NCBI GenBank assembly: GCA_030631085.1
Contig: DAOVLV010000001.1
Coordinates: 1-53,407 of the forward strand
DNA length: 53,407 bases
Direction of reading: 5' to 3'
DNA from: Planctomycetales bacterium
GTDB taxonomy: Bacteria > Planctomycetota > Phycisphaerae > SM23-33
The notes beneath the pieces were generated by a model. That model saw nothing but the letters and a program-made list of their open reading frames with translations. It was not told the DNA's origin and made no database searches. Positions 31,571 through 39,205 of this stretch are shown piece after piece. Position 1 is the stretch's first letter; each line of letters starts with the position of its first letter. The translations under genes were made by a program, and so were the position numbers.

Positions 31571-31615
31571 TGCATGGCATGCAGAAGGTCAGGGGTTCGA
31601 ATCCCCTCGCCTCCA
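31571..31615 (+). other. 3' fragment of tRNA-Ala(GGC), putative prophage attachment site
   Basis: From the anticodon loop to the discriminator this matches a bacterial tRNA-Ala: anticodon loop ATGGCAT (GGC), GGTC variable region, T arm AGGGG / CCCCT around TTCGAAT, then CGCCTCCA. The upstream half of a tRNA (acceptor GGAGGCG and D arm) is absent. A displaced 3' half is what a tyrosine-recombinase prophage leaves at one end. The intact tRNA would then lie left of this window. Confidence 0.7.
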
Positions 31616-31651
31616 GTCTTCGTTCGCCGTTCTTACGGCGAACGAAGACTG
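31614..31651. repeat. Perfect 16-bp hairpin after the tRNA fragment
   Basis: Arms CAGTCTTCGTTCGCCG and CGGCGAACGAAGACTG enclose the six-base loop TTCTTA. It begins inside the CCA-side bases of the tRNA fragment. No T-run follows, so it may be a processing signal, a terminator without a T-run, or a recombination structure. Confidence 0.85.
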
Positions 31652-31677
31652 CAAGTCTGTTCTGTTCGATAAAACAG

Positions 31678-31722
31678 CGCCGAACGGCAAGCCGACTCTC
31701 GCGGTCGGCTCGCCGTTCGGCG
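31678..31722. repeat. 45-nt nested palindrome
   Basis: Outer arms CGCCGAACGGC / GCCGTTCGGCG (11 bp) enclose inner arms GCCGAC / GTCGGC, with AA and TC in the joint. It lies 44 bases before the isomerase gene. A stem this strong would form in RNA or single-stranded DNA. Confidence 0.85.
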
Positions 31723-31765
31723 ATGTTGTTGGGAAGATATAACGGAAAAGCGGAGTTACATACCC

Positions 31766-32587
31766 ATGTCAAAACTCGAAATAGGTGTTCTTGTTCCTTT
31801 GACCGACTCGCCGGCTGATGAGATTCGCAAGGTGGCGGATTTCGGCCTGCACAGTTGCCAGGTTTGCACGTGGGATCCGGCGATGTACACGGACGCAATC
31901 GGCCAGGCCTTGACGGAAGCGGCCGAGCAGAACGGCGTAAATATCACGACCCTCTGGGCGGGCTATCCAGGCCCGTGCGTGTGGAATTTCATCGACGGGC
32001 CGAAGACCATCGGGCTGGTCCCGCCGGAATATCGCGCGATGCGAGTCGAGGCGCTCCAGCAGGCAGCCCGCTTCGCCGCGAAATTCAAGTTGCCGGCGAT
32101 TACCACGCATGCCGGATTCATCCCCGAAGACCCCAACGACCCCGACTTCGCCGGAACGGTCGATGCGCTCCGGCAGGTCGTCGATGTCTGCAGCGAGGGC
32201 CGGATTGATTTCTGCTTCGAGACCGGCCAGGAGACGCCCGTAACGCTTCTGCGGACGATCGAGCGGCTTGGGGGCGACAATGTCGGCATCAACCTGGACA
32301 CCGCCAATCTGATTCTCTACGGTAAGGCCAATCCCGCCGACGCCCTGGACGTTTTCGGGCGATACGTCCGCGACGTTCACGCCAAGGACGGCCTGTATCC
32401 GACCGGGGGCGACGAACTCGGCAAACAAGTTCCGCTGGGCCAGGGCAAGGTCGATTTCCCGCTGGTGATTTCCAAACTCAAAGTGCTTGGATACAGCGGG
32501 ACGCTGACGATAGAGCGTGAAATTTCAGGCCCGCAGCAAATCGCCGACATAAAGGCCGCCGTCGAATACCTCCTGCCGATGTGCTGA
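31766..32587 (+). CDS. Sugar-phosphate isomerase/epimerase-like TIM-barrel protein
   Basis: The 273-residue protein is a xylose-isomerase-like TIM barrel. Supporting stretches are EIGVLVPLTDSPADEIRKVA at the N-terminus, LPAITTHAGFIPEDPNDPD, IDFCFETGQETPVTLLRTIE with a metal-binding Glu, VGINLDTANLIL with the Asp of the NLDTAN motif, YVRDVHAKDG with Asp-x-His, and TLTIEREISGP with the terminal Glu. Such enzymes act on sugars or cyclitols in the cytosol. It is a host gene adjacent to the prophage end. Confidence 0.9.
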   Translation: MSKLEIGVLVPLTDSPADEIRKVADFGLHSCQVCTWDPAMYTDAIGQALTEAAEQNGVNITTLWAGYPGPCVWNFIDGPKTIGLVPPEYRAMRVEALQQAARFAAKFKLPAITTHAGFIPEDPNDPDFAGTVDALRQVVDVCSEGRIDFCFETGQETPVTLLRTIERLGGDNVGINLDTANLILYGKANPADALDVFGRYVRDVHAKDGLYPTGGDELGKQVPLGQGKVDFPLVISKLKVLGYSGTLTIEREISGPQQIADIKAAVEYLLPMC

Positions 32588-32624
32588 AACATCGCCCAGC
32601 CATTCGAATGCTGGGCTTTGTGCA

Positions 32625-32747
32625 GGGTGCCATGCTTTCGCCCGAAGCGCAGCGTAGGGCGTAAGCATGTTGTGGTACAACTCATGCCTACACGCTCCGC
32701 TTCCCATAGGGACACTACGTGTCGCTGCGCGTGAAGGCATGGCACCC
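32625..32747. repeat. MITE-like element with terminal inverted repeats
   Basis: Ends GGGTGCCATGCTTTC and GAAGGCATGGCACCC form a 15-bp terminal inverted repeat with one mismatch over 123 bases. Inside are GCATGTTGT/ACAACTCATGC, another dyad. No reading frame is present. Size and structure are those of a non-autonomous mobile element or a REP-type palindrome. Confidence 0.6.
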
Positions 32748-32749
32748 GC

Positions 32750-32913
32750 CCCAACACCTCCCTTGCCATCAGAGACCTGGCCGATTACCATCTTCGCGTC
32801 CCTTCAATATGAGGATGACTTCAATGATCTCTCGCGTACACAGTTCTATTTTGCAGGGTATCGACGCCGTTGCCGGCGAGGTCGAAGCCGACGTCGCTCG
32901 CGGCGGACTGGGC
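32750..32913 (+). repeat. 164-bp direct repeat, copy 1 (comM 5' end)
   Basis: This copy is nearly identical to 35485-35648 with a handful of substitutions. It contains the leader and first 35 or so codons of comM. The copies flank the PQQ-propeller gene. Confidence 0.95.
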
Positions 32914-33009
32914 ATGGATACTGAGGGATTCGCCCCATCTGGCTTCGCGGACGCTACGGTCCAGGCAGATTCGGGAACTTTCTCTTCGTACAGCCGTCTA
33001 ATGGGGTAA
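32809..33009 (+). pseudogene. comM: Truncated 5' fragment of comM
   Basis: The first 35 codons match the N-terminus of the comM copy at 35544, with SRVHSSILQGIDAVAGEVEA. After the glycine-rich LARGG-like stretch the frame leaves comM and ends at a stop overlapping the region upstream of the lipoprotein gene. It is a remnant of duplication. Confidence 0.85.
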
Positions 33010-33032
33010 TGGGCAAAGGGAAGGATCACATA

Positions 33033-35465
33033 ATGCGTCAGTTGTGCACGATGATTTCGGCATTGGCGGTAACCGCGGCGCTGCTTGTCGGCGGATGCGG
33101 AAATGCGCTGGCGGAGAATACCCCGGTCGCGCCGCAAGCGCTGGATCAGGTGGAGCGACTGATGGCGGCAGGCGAATACGAGGCCTGCCTTACGCTTATC
33201 GAACAATGGCAGAAGGACATTCTGTCCGACCCCAGCCTGCGGATGAGCGTGTGGGAAATCGACTTCATGGGGTCGGAGGTCGTTCATGCATTAGTCGGCA
33301 GCAGCCACTTGTACTTCACGTATCATGCGTCCAACTCAAATCGTAATGCGCCGGGCATGAAACCGACGTTAGAGCTGGTCAAGCCAAGCCGACATTCGGA
33401 CTGGCGATACGTGGTGGTGTGTGTGGACGCCCGGACAGGTCGCATTCTGTGGTCGCGTCCGTTTGGCGGGTCAAGCCGTTTGGCGGTGGATCCGGCGACA
33501 GATACGCTCTACCTTCTCGGCAACGACGCCATTGTGGCCCTTAGCCCCGACGGGGCCGAACCCATGGTGCGACCCCTCGTTCAGAAGGGGAAGGTGATTG
33601 GCCTGCTGACAAAGTCGGGTATCACGGTGTCGGCGCCGCACGGGCTGAGGACGGACTGGAATCGCGATTCGGTCAGTCTGTACTGCACAACGACGCGGTC
33701 GCTGGTTGCAGCAAATCTGCGGGAGCGAGTGACGCTGAGTCCTGATGAAAGCAAACGGCTGGTGCTTTCGACGGGCAATCATCACGGCTTCGACAACAAC
33801 CTGATTTGCCAAACGACGAGAGGGAAGCACCTCTGGTCGTTCCAGGTTGCCGGCTTGAGGTCCCCCTGCATGCCGCAGTTCTACAAGGGCGACGTCATAT
33901 GGATGTCCGGCACTACGGTGCAAAAGGGACAGGTGGTCAGGCTGGACGGCCAGACGGGCAAAATGGTGTGGAAGACCGTACTGCCCAACGGGGCGTACAA
34001 GCCGAGCGACCACCAGCTTAAAGGCGGCGGCTACGCCTGGGACGATTGGGATGCTCTGATGTCCATTGGGGATGGTCGTCGGCTTCTGGCCATCGACGGC
34101 ACGGGCCGGCTGTTTTTCCTGGATGGGGCAACGGGGAAGATTCTCAGGACAGCCAGACTGATGGAGACGCATCTTTGCGCGCCGACCGAAGTGGGCGAGC
34201 TGATGGTATTTTGCGGCCACGACGGCGCGCGGGCAGTGCCCAAGTCCGCATTGATGGAACCGGGGAAGCAGCGGTTGGATGAACGCGGAGTCCTGGTGCT
34301 CAAGGCGCGCTGCCTGGTGGCGCTCGGACGGTTGAAGGAGGCATTGTCGTCGCTGGATTACGTGCTTGCCCGCGACGAGGACTGTGCCGAGGCATGGCGA
34401 GTCAGGGCGGAAGTCTGTGGTCGCCAGGGCAATCGGCTCGAGCAGTCGTTCAGCCTTTGCCGCTATGCGCAACTGGCGGGCCGGAAGGAACTGCCGGAAC
34501 TGCGCGACCTGTGTGGACTGCTGCGGCTCATTCCGTTGGGAAGCCGACCAGCGTGGCAGATGGTGGACGTGGGCGGACGAGAGGTCTACGTAGGTACGCA
34601 ACGTGGGGACTTGTGGGCGGTCTGGCCGGAAAGCCTGGAAACCCGAGTGGTCCAGAGTCGTGAGAAAGAAATATACGGTTTGTCGGGGAGCGTTCGACTT
34701 TCGTTTTGCGCACTGACGGGGGGGACGCTTACGGATGCAAAGGCAAGAAGCAATCCCACAGAACCAACCGAAGCGCCGGAAGCATGGTTTAACGAACGGG
34801 GAGTCGATGGCCCGACGGTCTTCTTTCGCGACAAGTATTACCGTCCGCTCGGCGGTGGCAAAGTTCGCATCTGGGACGGACAGGAGATGGTCGAACGGGA
34901 ATCATCTCTGAAAGGCATTAAAGAGTGGAAGATATATGTGTCGCCATCAGGCCCGCTGGGATACGGAATGGGCGGCGTCTATGCCCTTGACGGCGACCTG
35001 TGCCCCACGCGCATGCTGATTGAGCCACGTGCTGCGGGTCGGAAAGTGGAGCAGTGCCGTGTGATTTCCGTACGCAACGTCGGCGATTCGTTGGGACTGG
35101 TTGTTCAGACAAGCAAAGGGGCATACCTGCAAGTCTATGGCAGAACCGACGGTAGAATGCGCAAGGAGGTGTATCTGGGAAAGTGGCTTTCGTCGTGGTG
35201 CTACTCTCCGCAGTTCCTGGTGCTGGGCGACGGGTACCTGTTCAGTGACCGGCAGTTGACCTGGGTCAGCGGGCGAGCGGGCGGATCCGTCTGGCGGTTC
35301 GGCCCCCCTGTCAGCCATACGGAGAAAGGGAGAGAGTGGTGGCGGTACTTCGGCGACCCCGTGCTCCGCGATGGCAAACTGTTGGTGGTCGCACTGGACG
35401 GTTGGCTCTACGCGTTTGACATCGCGCACATCATCAATACCAAGCCAACGGATCCCCACAAGTGA
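33033..35465 (+). CDS. PQQ-like beta-propeller lipoprotein
   Basis: The 810-residue protein starts MRQLCTMISALAVTAALLVGGC, a lipoprotein signal ending VGGC. The ATG at 33033 has AAAGGGAAGGA upstream and is preferred over 33009. Propeller repeats are recognisable by ARTGRILWSRPFGG, LDGQTGKMVWKTVLP and DGATGKILRTARL. A TPR-like helical part lies about residues 405-470 (LVALGRLKEALSSLDYVLA). The second half has further propeller-like blades ending GWLYAFDIAHI. It is probably exported to the outer membrane or periplasm. It lies between two copies of the comM 5' repeat. Confidence 0.85.
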   Translation: MRQLCTMISALAVTAALLVGGCGNALAENTPVAPQALDQVERLMAAGEYEACLTLIEQWQKDILSDPSLRMSVWEIDFMGSEVVHALVGSSHLYFTYHASNSNRNAPGMKPTLELVKPSRHSDWRYVVVCVDARTGRILWSRPFGGSSRLAVDPATDTLYLLGNDAIVALSPDGAEPMVRPLVQKGKVIGLLTKSGITVSAPHGLRTDWNRDSVSLYCTTTRSLVAANLRERVTLSPDESKRLVLSTGNHHGFDNNLICQTTRGKHLWSFQVAGLRSPCMPQFYKGDVIWMSGTTVQKGQVVRLDGQTGKMVWKTVLPNGAYKPSDHQLKGGGYAWDDWDALMSIGDGRRLLAIDGTGRLFFLDGATGKILRTARLMETHLCAPTEVGELMVFCGHDGARAVPKSALMEPGKQRLDERGVLVLKARCLVALGRLKEALSSLDYVLARDEDCAEAWRVRAEVCGRQGNRLEQSFSLCRYAQLAGRKELPELRDLCGLLRLIPLGSRPAWQMVDVGGREVYVGTQRGDLWAVWPESLETRVVQSREKEIYGLSGSVRLSFCALTGGTLTDAKARSNPTEPTEAPEAWFNERGVDGPTVFFRDKYYRPLGGGKVRIWDGQEMVERESSLKGIKEWKIYVSPSGPLGYGMGGVYALDGDLCPTRMLIEPRAAGRKVEQCRVISVRNVGDSLGLVVQTSKGAYLQVYGRTDGRMRKEVYLGKWLSSWCYSPQFLVLGDGYLFSDRQLTWVSGRAGGSVWRFGPPVSHTEKGREWWRYFGDPVLRDGKLLVVALDGWLYAFDIAHIINTKPTDPHK

Positions 35466-35484
35466 TACAGCCGGGCAGGTTCTG

Positions 35485-35648
35485 CCCAACACCTCCCTTG
35501 CCATCAGAGGCCGAGCGGATTACCATCTTCGCGTCCCTTCAATATGAGGATGACTTCAATGATCTCTCGCGTGCACAGTTCTATTTTACAGGGTATCGAC
35601 GCCGTTGCCGGCGAGGTCGAAGCCGACGTCGCTCGTGGCGGGCTGGGC
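35485..35648 (+). repeat. 164-bp direct repeat, copy 2 (comM leader and 5' end)
   Basis: This copy carries the in-frame comM start. It differs from copy 1 at only a few positions, mostly in the segment before the gene. Confidence 0.95.
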
Positions 35649-36265
35649 GAGTTGAAACTCGTAGGCCTGGCGGACACTGCCGTCAAGGAATCCGTCTCGC
35701 GCATCCAGGCTGCACTTCGCAACAGCGGATACCGCTGGCCCGGACCTAAAGTAACAATAAATCTCGCACCGGCCGATGTGAAGAAAGACTCGGCTGCGTT
35801 CGATTTGCCGATTGCCCTGGCTGTCATGCAGGCAGGCGGGATGTTCGCCAGCGAGACGTGCGACGATTTTCTCGTCGTCGGAGAACTCGCCCTGGACGGA
35901 CGCGTCCGAGCGGTCAAAGGCGCGCTGGCCACAGCAATGCTCGCACGCCGGTTGGAGAAGCGCGGGTTAATTTGCCCGGCTGACAATGCCGCCGAAGCCG
36001 CCGTCGTCGAAGGAATAGAAGTCATACCGGTAAGTTTCCTCACCGAAGCTGTCGGGTTCCTGACCGGCGAATTGTCGATTGAACCGGCTGACGTGGACCT
36101 TGGAGAGATTTTCAAGACTGCCAGTCGGTACGAGGTTGATTTCGCCGACGTTCGCGGGCAGGAATCGGCCAAGCGGGCATTGACCGTCGCAGCCGCGGGG
36201 CATCACAATATATTAATGATAGGACCGCCGGGAGCGGGTAAGACCATGCTGGCCAAGCGGATACC
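35544..36265 (+). pseudogene. comM: comM 5' half, interrupted after Walker A
   Basis: The YifB/ComM family N-terminus is complete: VEADVARGGLGELKLVGLAD, AVKESVSRIQAALRNSGYRW, then DLPIALAVMQAGG and the AAA+ start FADVRGQESAKRALTVAAAG with Walker A GPPGAGKTM. The probable start is MISRVHSS at 35559; an upstream ATG at 35544 is also in frame. The frame is broken at the codon for the proline of KRIP; the inserted element adds MLFVITI and a stop. The rest resumes at 49963. ComM promotes branch migration in natural transformation, so this host may be impaired. Confidence 0.92.
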
Positions 36266-36280
36266 AATGCTTTTTGTAAT
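36261..36280 (+). other. Left junction of the comM element (attL)
   Basis: Host ATACC ends at 36265 and element sequence starts AATGCT, followed by TTTTGTAA. The CC at 36264-36265 corresponds to the CC at 49963-49964 on the right. Confidence 0.85.
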
Positions 36281-36463
36281 TACAATATAACCCTTCCGAC
36301 TGGTATGCTGGACCATTTAGTCGGCGTGGCATAGCACCGCATAGATTTTGTGTAGGCGCAAACGAGGGGCGTAGTATAATGTCAGTCAAATTGTCCGGTA
36401 GCATAGCCGGGCAGACATTATCTGGTATTTCAGAGTGTGGGCTTGGAAATCAAGGAGTTCGTA

Positions 36464-36928
36464 ATGACGGATAACGACAATTCCCAAAAAAGAGAATCAG
36501 ACTCGTCAAAAACCGGAGAGCATCTACCTGTCTTATCAAATAAACAGTTCATCCAACTTGGCAGCAATATCGCTCATGTGGACTTGACGGGGCTAACAGA
36601 ACAACAGATTCAAGAACTCAAGGCCAAGCACGCTAATACGATGATCGAGACGAACAAGAGGGCTGCTGAACTTGTCACCGATGTCAAGATATTGAGGGAA
36701 TCGTTGAGCACAATGGCGGGTGCGGCTAACGAGGTTGCCTCTCAAGAAGGGCAGTCGATTACCATCACACAGCGGCAAAAGAATGCTCTTGGGAATACGG
36801 AAATCATCATCGGGAATACGGATGCTGCTCAGAGAGGAAAACTAGGCCGCGACACGACAATGATCTGGTTTGGCCTAGCGATAGTGATCATCATCGCCAT
36901 AGTGATAATCGCTGTAACTCGCGGGTAG
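36464..36928 (+). CDS. Tail-anchored membrane protein A (unrecognised)
   Basis: The start at 36464 has AAGGAG seven bases upstream, better than 36437. The 154-residue protein has a charged, disordered N-terminus (TDNDNSQKRESDSSKTGEHLP), a helical middle HVDLTGLTEQQIQELKAKHA and EIIIGNTDAAQRGKLGRDT, and a C-terminal transmembrane helix FGLAIVIIIAIVIIAVTRG. It is first in a tight three-gene operon. The helix at the very C-terminus suggests a tail anchor. No family was recognised. Confidence 0.75.
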   Translation: MTDNDNSQKRESDSSKTGEHLPVLSNKQFIQLGSNIAHVDLTGLTEQQIQELKAKHANTMIETNKRAAELVTDVKILRESLSTMAGAANEVASQEGQSITITQRQKNALGNTEIIIGNTDAAQRGKLGRDTTMIWFGLAIVIIIAIVIIAVTRG

Positions 36929-36935
36929 ATATATC

Positions 36936-37238
36936 ATGCGTAAGTTCACAGTGGAGATCACAGAATCTACTGATATTGTGGCCACCCTAGGTAGGCTGAA
37001 GGGCGACTGTCTTTCTCACACTACATCACAGGACGGTCTGGAGGGCTTCCTCCATCAAGCCGAGACTGTTATTCATAACTTCACAGATCGGGGCAAAGAG
37101 GTAGCAGCAATCGGTGGTCAATTCAGGGCTTCGCGGACGCTCAAAAATCCTGACTACAAGATCGTCATCAACGCGGTCTTTGGTTGTGGGCCTCCGTCGC
37201 TGCTTGGCAAGTTGCGTTCGCTCTTTACTCGTCGGTGA
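36936..37238 (+). CDS. Cassette protein B, 100 residues (unrecognised)
   Basis: The frame starts seven bases after gene A and has MRKFTVEITESTDIVATLGR, then LEGFLHQAETVIHNFTDRG and KNPDYKIVINAVFGCG, ending KLRSLFTRR. It is a mixed alpha/beta soluble protein with a basic end. The fold resembles none I can name. Position between two membrane-anchored proteins suggests a partner. Confidence 0.65.
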   Translation: MRKFTVEITESTDIVATLGRLKGDCLSHTTSQDGLEGFLHQAETVIHNFTDRGKEVAAIGGQFRASRTLKNPDYKIVINAVFGCGPPSLLGKLRSLFTRR

Positions 37239-37249
37239 GGAAGACACGG

Positions 37250-38065
37250 ATGGCACGTCGTTACGGTTACAACTCCCGCAATTATGGCTATGAGCGAGCA
37301 ATGCAACACATTCGTGAGGCAGAAGAGTTGTCGATGGAATTGGGCGGAACGGATGAGGATGTCAAACAGTACTTCTTCTCCCTGTCGGGTCAAGACCTAA
37401 AATCCATCCTTGATGCTTACGAAGCACAGAATGGATATGATGCACGTGAGTATGCTGAAAAAACCATGTGGAAGTGGCAGTCTGGCCGCGTGAAGATGAG
37501 TGGCTTGGTTGCTGGTCGGCTATTTGGGCTACTGCCACCCCGGATGCCGTTTCAGGTGAAGTACAATCTTGTCAGCACACTGTGGGAGAAGTACAGCCCC
37601 CGCTCAATCAAGCGAATCCGAATCGGTCCTGATGCACAGGTCCAGGAGATTGCTTCTGCCGTCGAATCACACCTTCTTGAGGCTGTGGTGCACTACAAGA
37701 TCCCCGACCCTCTTGAACGAAGATTCCATTGGCTATCGTCTGGGGATGTTGATGTTCAGCAACAACTGCTAAATCATTTCCTCGATATTGAGAGATCGCT
37801 TATCGTCAAGGGGACGCGGGAACGGCTGCCCGTGTTGCTAAAGCATCTTCGTCAGCATGGAGCAATCACACAAAGGCTCAGCCATAAGATCAAGATCGGC
37901 GAGCACCAACTCGAACTATACTTCGACCCTAAAGCGAGCGGACTTCAGTTCGAGGACCCCACGGCTATTCGCCTGTCGAAACATTCCGATCGGGATGTGG
38001 GATGTATGATAATGACCATAATCATATTTGTGATTATCATAATAATTGCCATCATGTCCTGGTGA
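37250..38065 (+). CDS. Tail-anchored membrane protein C (unrecognised)
   Basis: The ATG at 37250 has GAGGAAG seven bases before it and is preferred over a TTG at 37184 that overlaps gene B. The 271-residue protein has a basic, Tyr-rich N-terminus MARRYGYNSRNYGYERAMQH, a helical middle KQYFFSLSGQDLKSILDAYE, and EHQLELYFDPKASGLQFEDP before a final transmembrane helix MIMTIIIFVIIIIIAIMSW. The 3' end overlaps the nuclease gene on the opposite strand by 150 bases. No family was recognised. Confidence 0.75.
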   Translation: MARRYGYNSRNYGYERAMQHIREAEELSMELGGTDEDVKQYFFSLSGQDLKSILDAYEAQNGYDAREYAEKTMWKWQSGRVKMSGLVAGRLFGLLPPRMPFQVKYNLVSTLWEKYSPRSIKRIRIGPDAQVQEIASAVESHLLEAVVHYKIPDPLERRFHWLSSGDVDVQQQLLNHFLDIERSLIVKGTRERLPVLLKHLRQHGAITQRLSHKIKIGEHQLELYFDPKASGLQFEDPTAIRLSKHSDRDVGCMIMTIIIFVIIIIIAIMSW

Positions 38066-38761
38066 GAGTGTCGGCAATCCGCGAAAGGGCTTGATCCACG
38101 AAACGGGCTGTGTAGTCGGGATTGTAGTTGGCTGCTGGCCTTGCCATATTCCGGCCTTGCTCACCTTGGCCTTTTGCTCCACCTCCAAGTATTCCTCTAC
38201 GCGGCTAAACGGATATTTCGGATAGGCTCTAGCCAAGCCTTCACTTATCATCACCAGCCCAAAGTCCCGACCATCCGGTAATTCGATATAGACTAGCAAG
38301 CGTTTGTAAGTACCCCACTTCCCATGCTTCGGGTCCGGGTCGTATTGAATCTTGACGGTTTTGTCTTGTAGCAATTCTTTCGCACGGGCTGACGCTTCGG
38401 GGCCGAATGGCTGCACAGGCTTGAAGGGGTGAACCGTTTCCGGCGTATCAATACCTACGATGCGAACCTTGAGCGGGCCAGTGTCGGTGTCTATCTGGAT
38501 AGTGTCGCCATCCGTTACTGCAATGACTTTATGCAGACTGTTATCAGGCGGGGCAATTCGCTGCTTGACGCTGAGCGGTTGCTTTTGAAGTGGGGCCGGT
38601 TGCTCTTGGGGCTTTGGTGTGGGTTCTATATGCCGTGCTTGCTCAAGTTCCCGAACCCGCTCCGACAAAATGATTACACGGAAAGATGAAAACAGGACGC
38701 CCGCCGTGAGTAAGGACAAACACAATACCAAGGCTATATTCTTTCGCATAGGGCGGCTCAT
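37916..38761 (-). CDS. SNase-like thermonuclease with N-terminal membrane anchor
   Basis: The 281-residue protein has an N-terminal membrane helix (NIALVLCLSLLTAGVLFSSF) and coiled-coil-like SERVRELEQ, then a linker of Pro/Gln. The nuclease domain includes VIAVTDGDTIQIDTDTGPL, KVRIVGIDTPETVHPF, KYDPDPKHGKWGTYKRLLVYI and VEQKAKVSKAGIW, with the Asp, Arg and Glu set expected. It should act outside the membrane. The start overlaps the preceding gene by ATGA. The C-terminal 50 residues lie antisense to gene C. Confidence 0.85.
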   Translation of the reverse strand: MSRPMRKNIALVLCLSLLTAGVLFSSFRVIILSERVRELEQARHIEPTPKPQEQPAPLQKQPLSVKQRIAPPDNSLHKVIAVTDGDTIQIDTDTGPLKVRIVGIDTPETVHPFKPVQPFGPEASARAKELLQDKTVKIQYDPDPKHGKWGTYKRLLVYIELPDGRDFGLVMISEGLARAYPKYPFSRVEEYLEVEQKAKVSKAGIWQGQQPTTIPTTQPVSWIKPFRGLPTLSPGHDGNYYDNHKYDYGHYHTSHIPIGMFRQANSRGVLELKSARFRVEV

Positions 38762-39066
38762 CTAGGGGGATTGCAAACACTACACGGGCGGTAACGTTTC
38801 TTGGCTTCGCTCAGGGGCATCGGGATTTTCGACTTACTCAAATACCGACAGCCTGCACGATGATAGCACTTGCCACTCCGTGTAACATAGACAGTAATCT
38901 CTTGGGTTCCAGAATCCGAATTATCCTCTTGTTGATCGGTGCCTCTTACCGATGGCGTGTTGGACGATCCGCTCTGATCTTCGCTCCGTAATCCATAATA
39001 AAGACCGGCTCCGATCAGTGAAGCACAGACAACAGCGACGATTGGCCAAACGAGTTTGTTTTGCAT
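38758..39066 (-). CDS. Small membrane protein with zinc-binding C-terminus
   Basis: The 102-residue protein has an N-terminal helix VWPIVAVVCASLIGAGLYYG and then a short linker. The C-terminus, VYVTRSGKCYHRAGCRYLSK, continues SEAKKRYRPCSVCNPPR. This YH-x3-C...PCxxC pattern is found at the end of extracytoplasmic nuclease-type proteins and in Ada-like metal-binding domains. It overlaps the SNase gene by ATGA and they are probably co-translated; it may help bind DNA at the envelope. Confidence 0.7.
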   Translation of the reverse strand: MQNKLVWPIVAVVCASLIGAGLYYGLRSEDQSGSSNTPSVRGTDQQEDNSDSGTQEITVYVTRSGKCYHRAGCRYLSKSKIPMPLSEAKKRYRPCSVCNPPR

Positions 39067-39205
39067 TATCTATCCCCTTTCCCCGACCAATATGCCGGTA
39101 GGGTCATTGTTGCACGTGAAACTGCCAAGGTCAAGAAATAGCACCTTGACCAAGGTGTTGCATCGAGGTAGCCTGCCGGGTGCGCAGATACAAAAGGGAA
39201 AGAAT

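Larger units (their letters stand above)
1..31615. mobile_element. Prophage of a tailed phage, left end outside window
   Basis: The region is a nearly unbroken set of minus-strand genes with a recognisable phage order: cement protein, protease/capsid, portal, gpW-like, small-terminase candidate, TerL, integrase, replication initiator with iterons, DNA methyltransferases, a lysozyme and a divergent repressor pair. The right boundary is placed at a tRNA-Ala 3' fragment ending at 31615, followed by host-like genes on the plus strand. The left boundary is not visible. The morphogenesis genes are lambda/Mu-like hybrids, but no Mu transposase is present and a tyrosine integrase is. One oddity is that the integrase lies about 17 kb from the proposed att site. 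Confidence 0.9.

Noticed and set aside
1..31615. A Mu-type transposable prophage
   Set aside because: Capsid and cement genes are Mu-like, but no MuA/MuB genes are present and a tyrosine integrase is.
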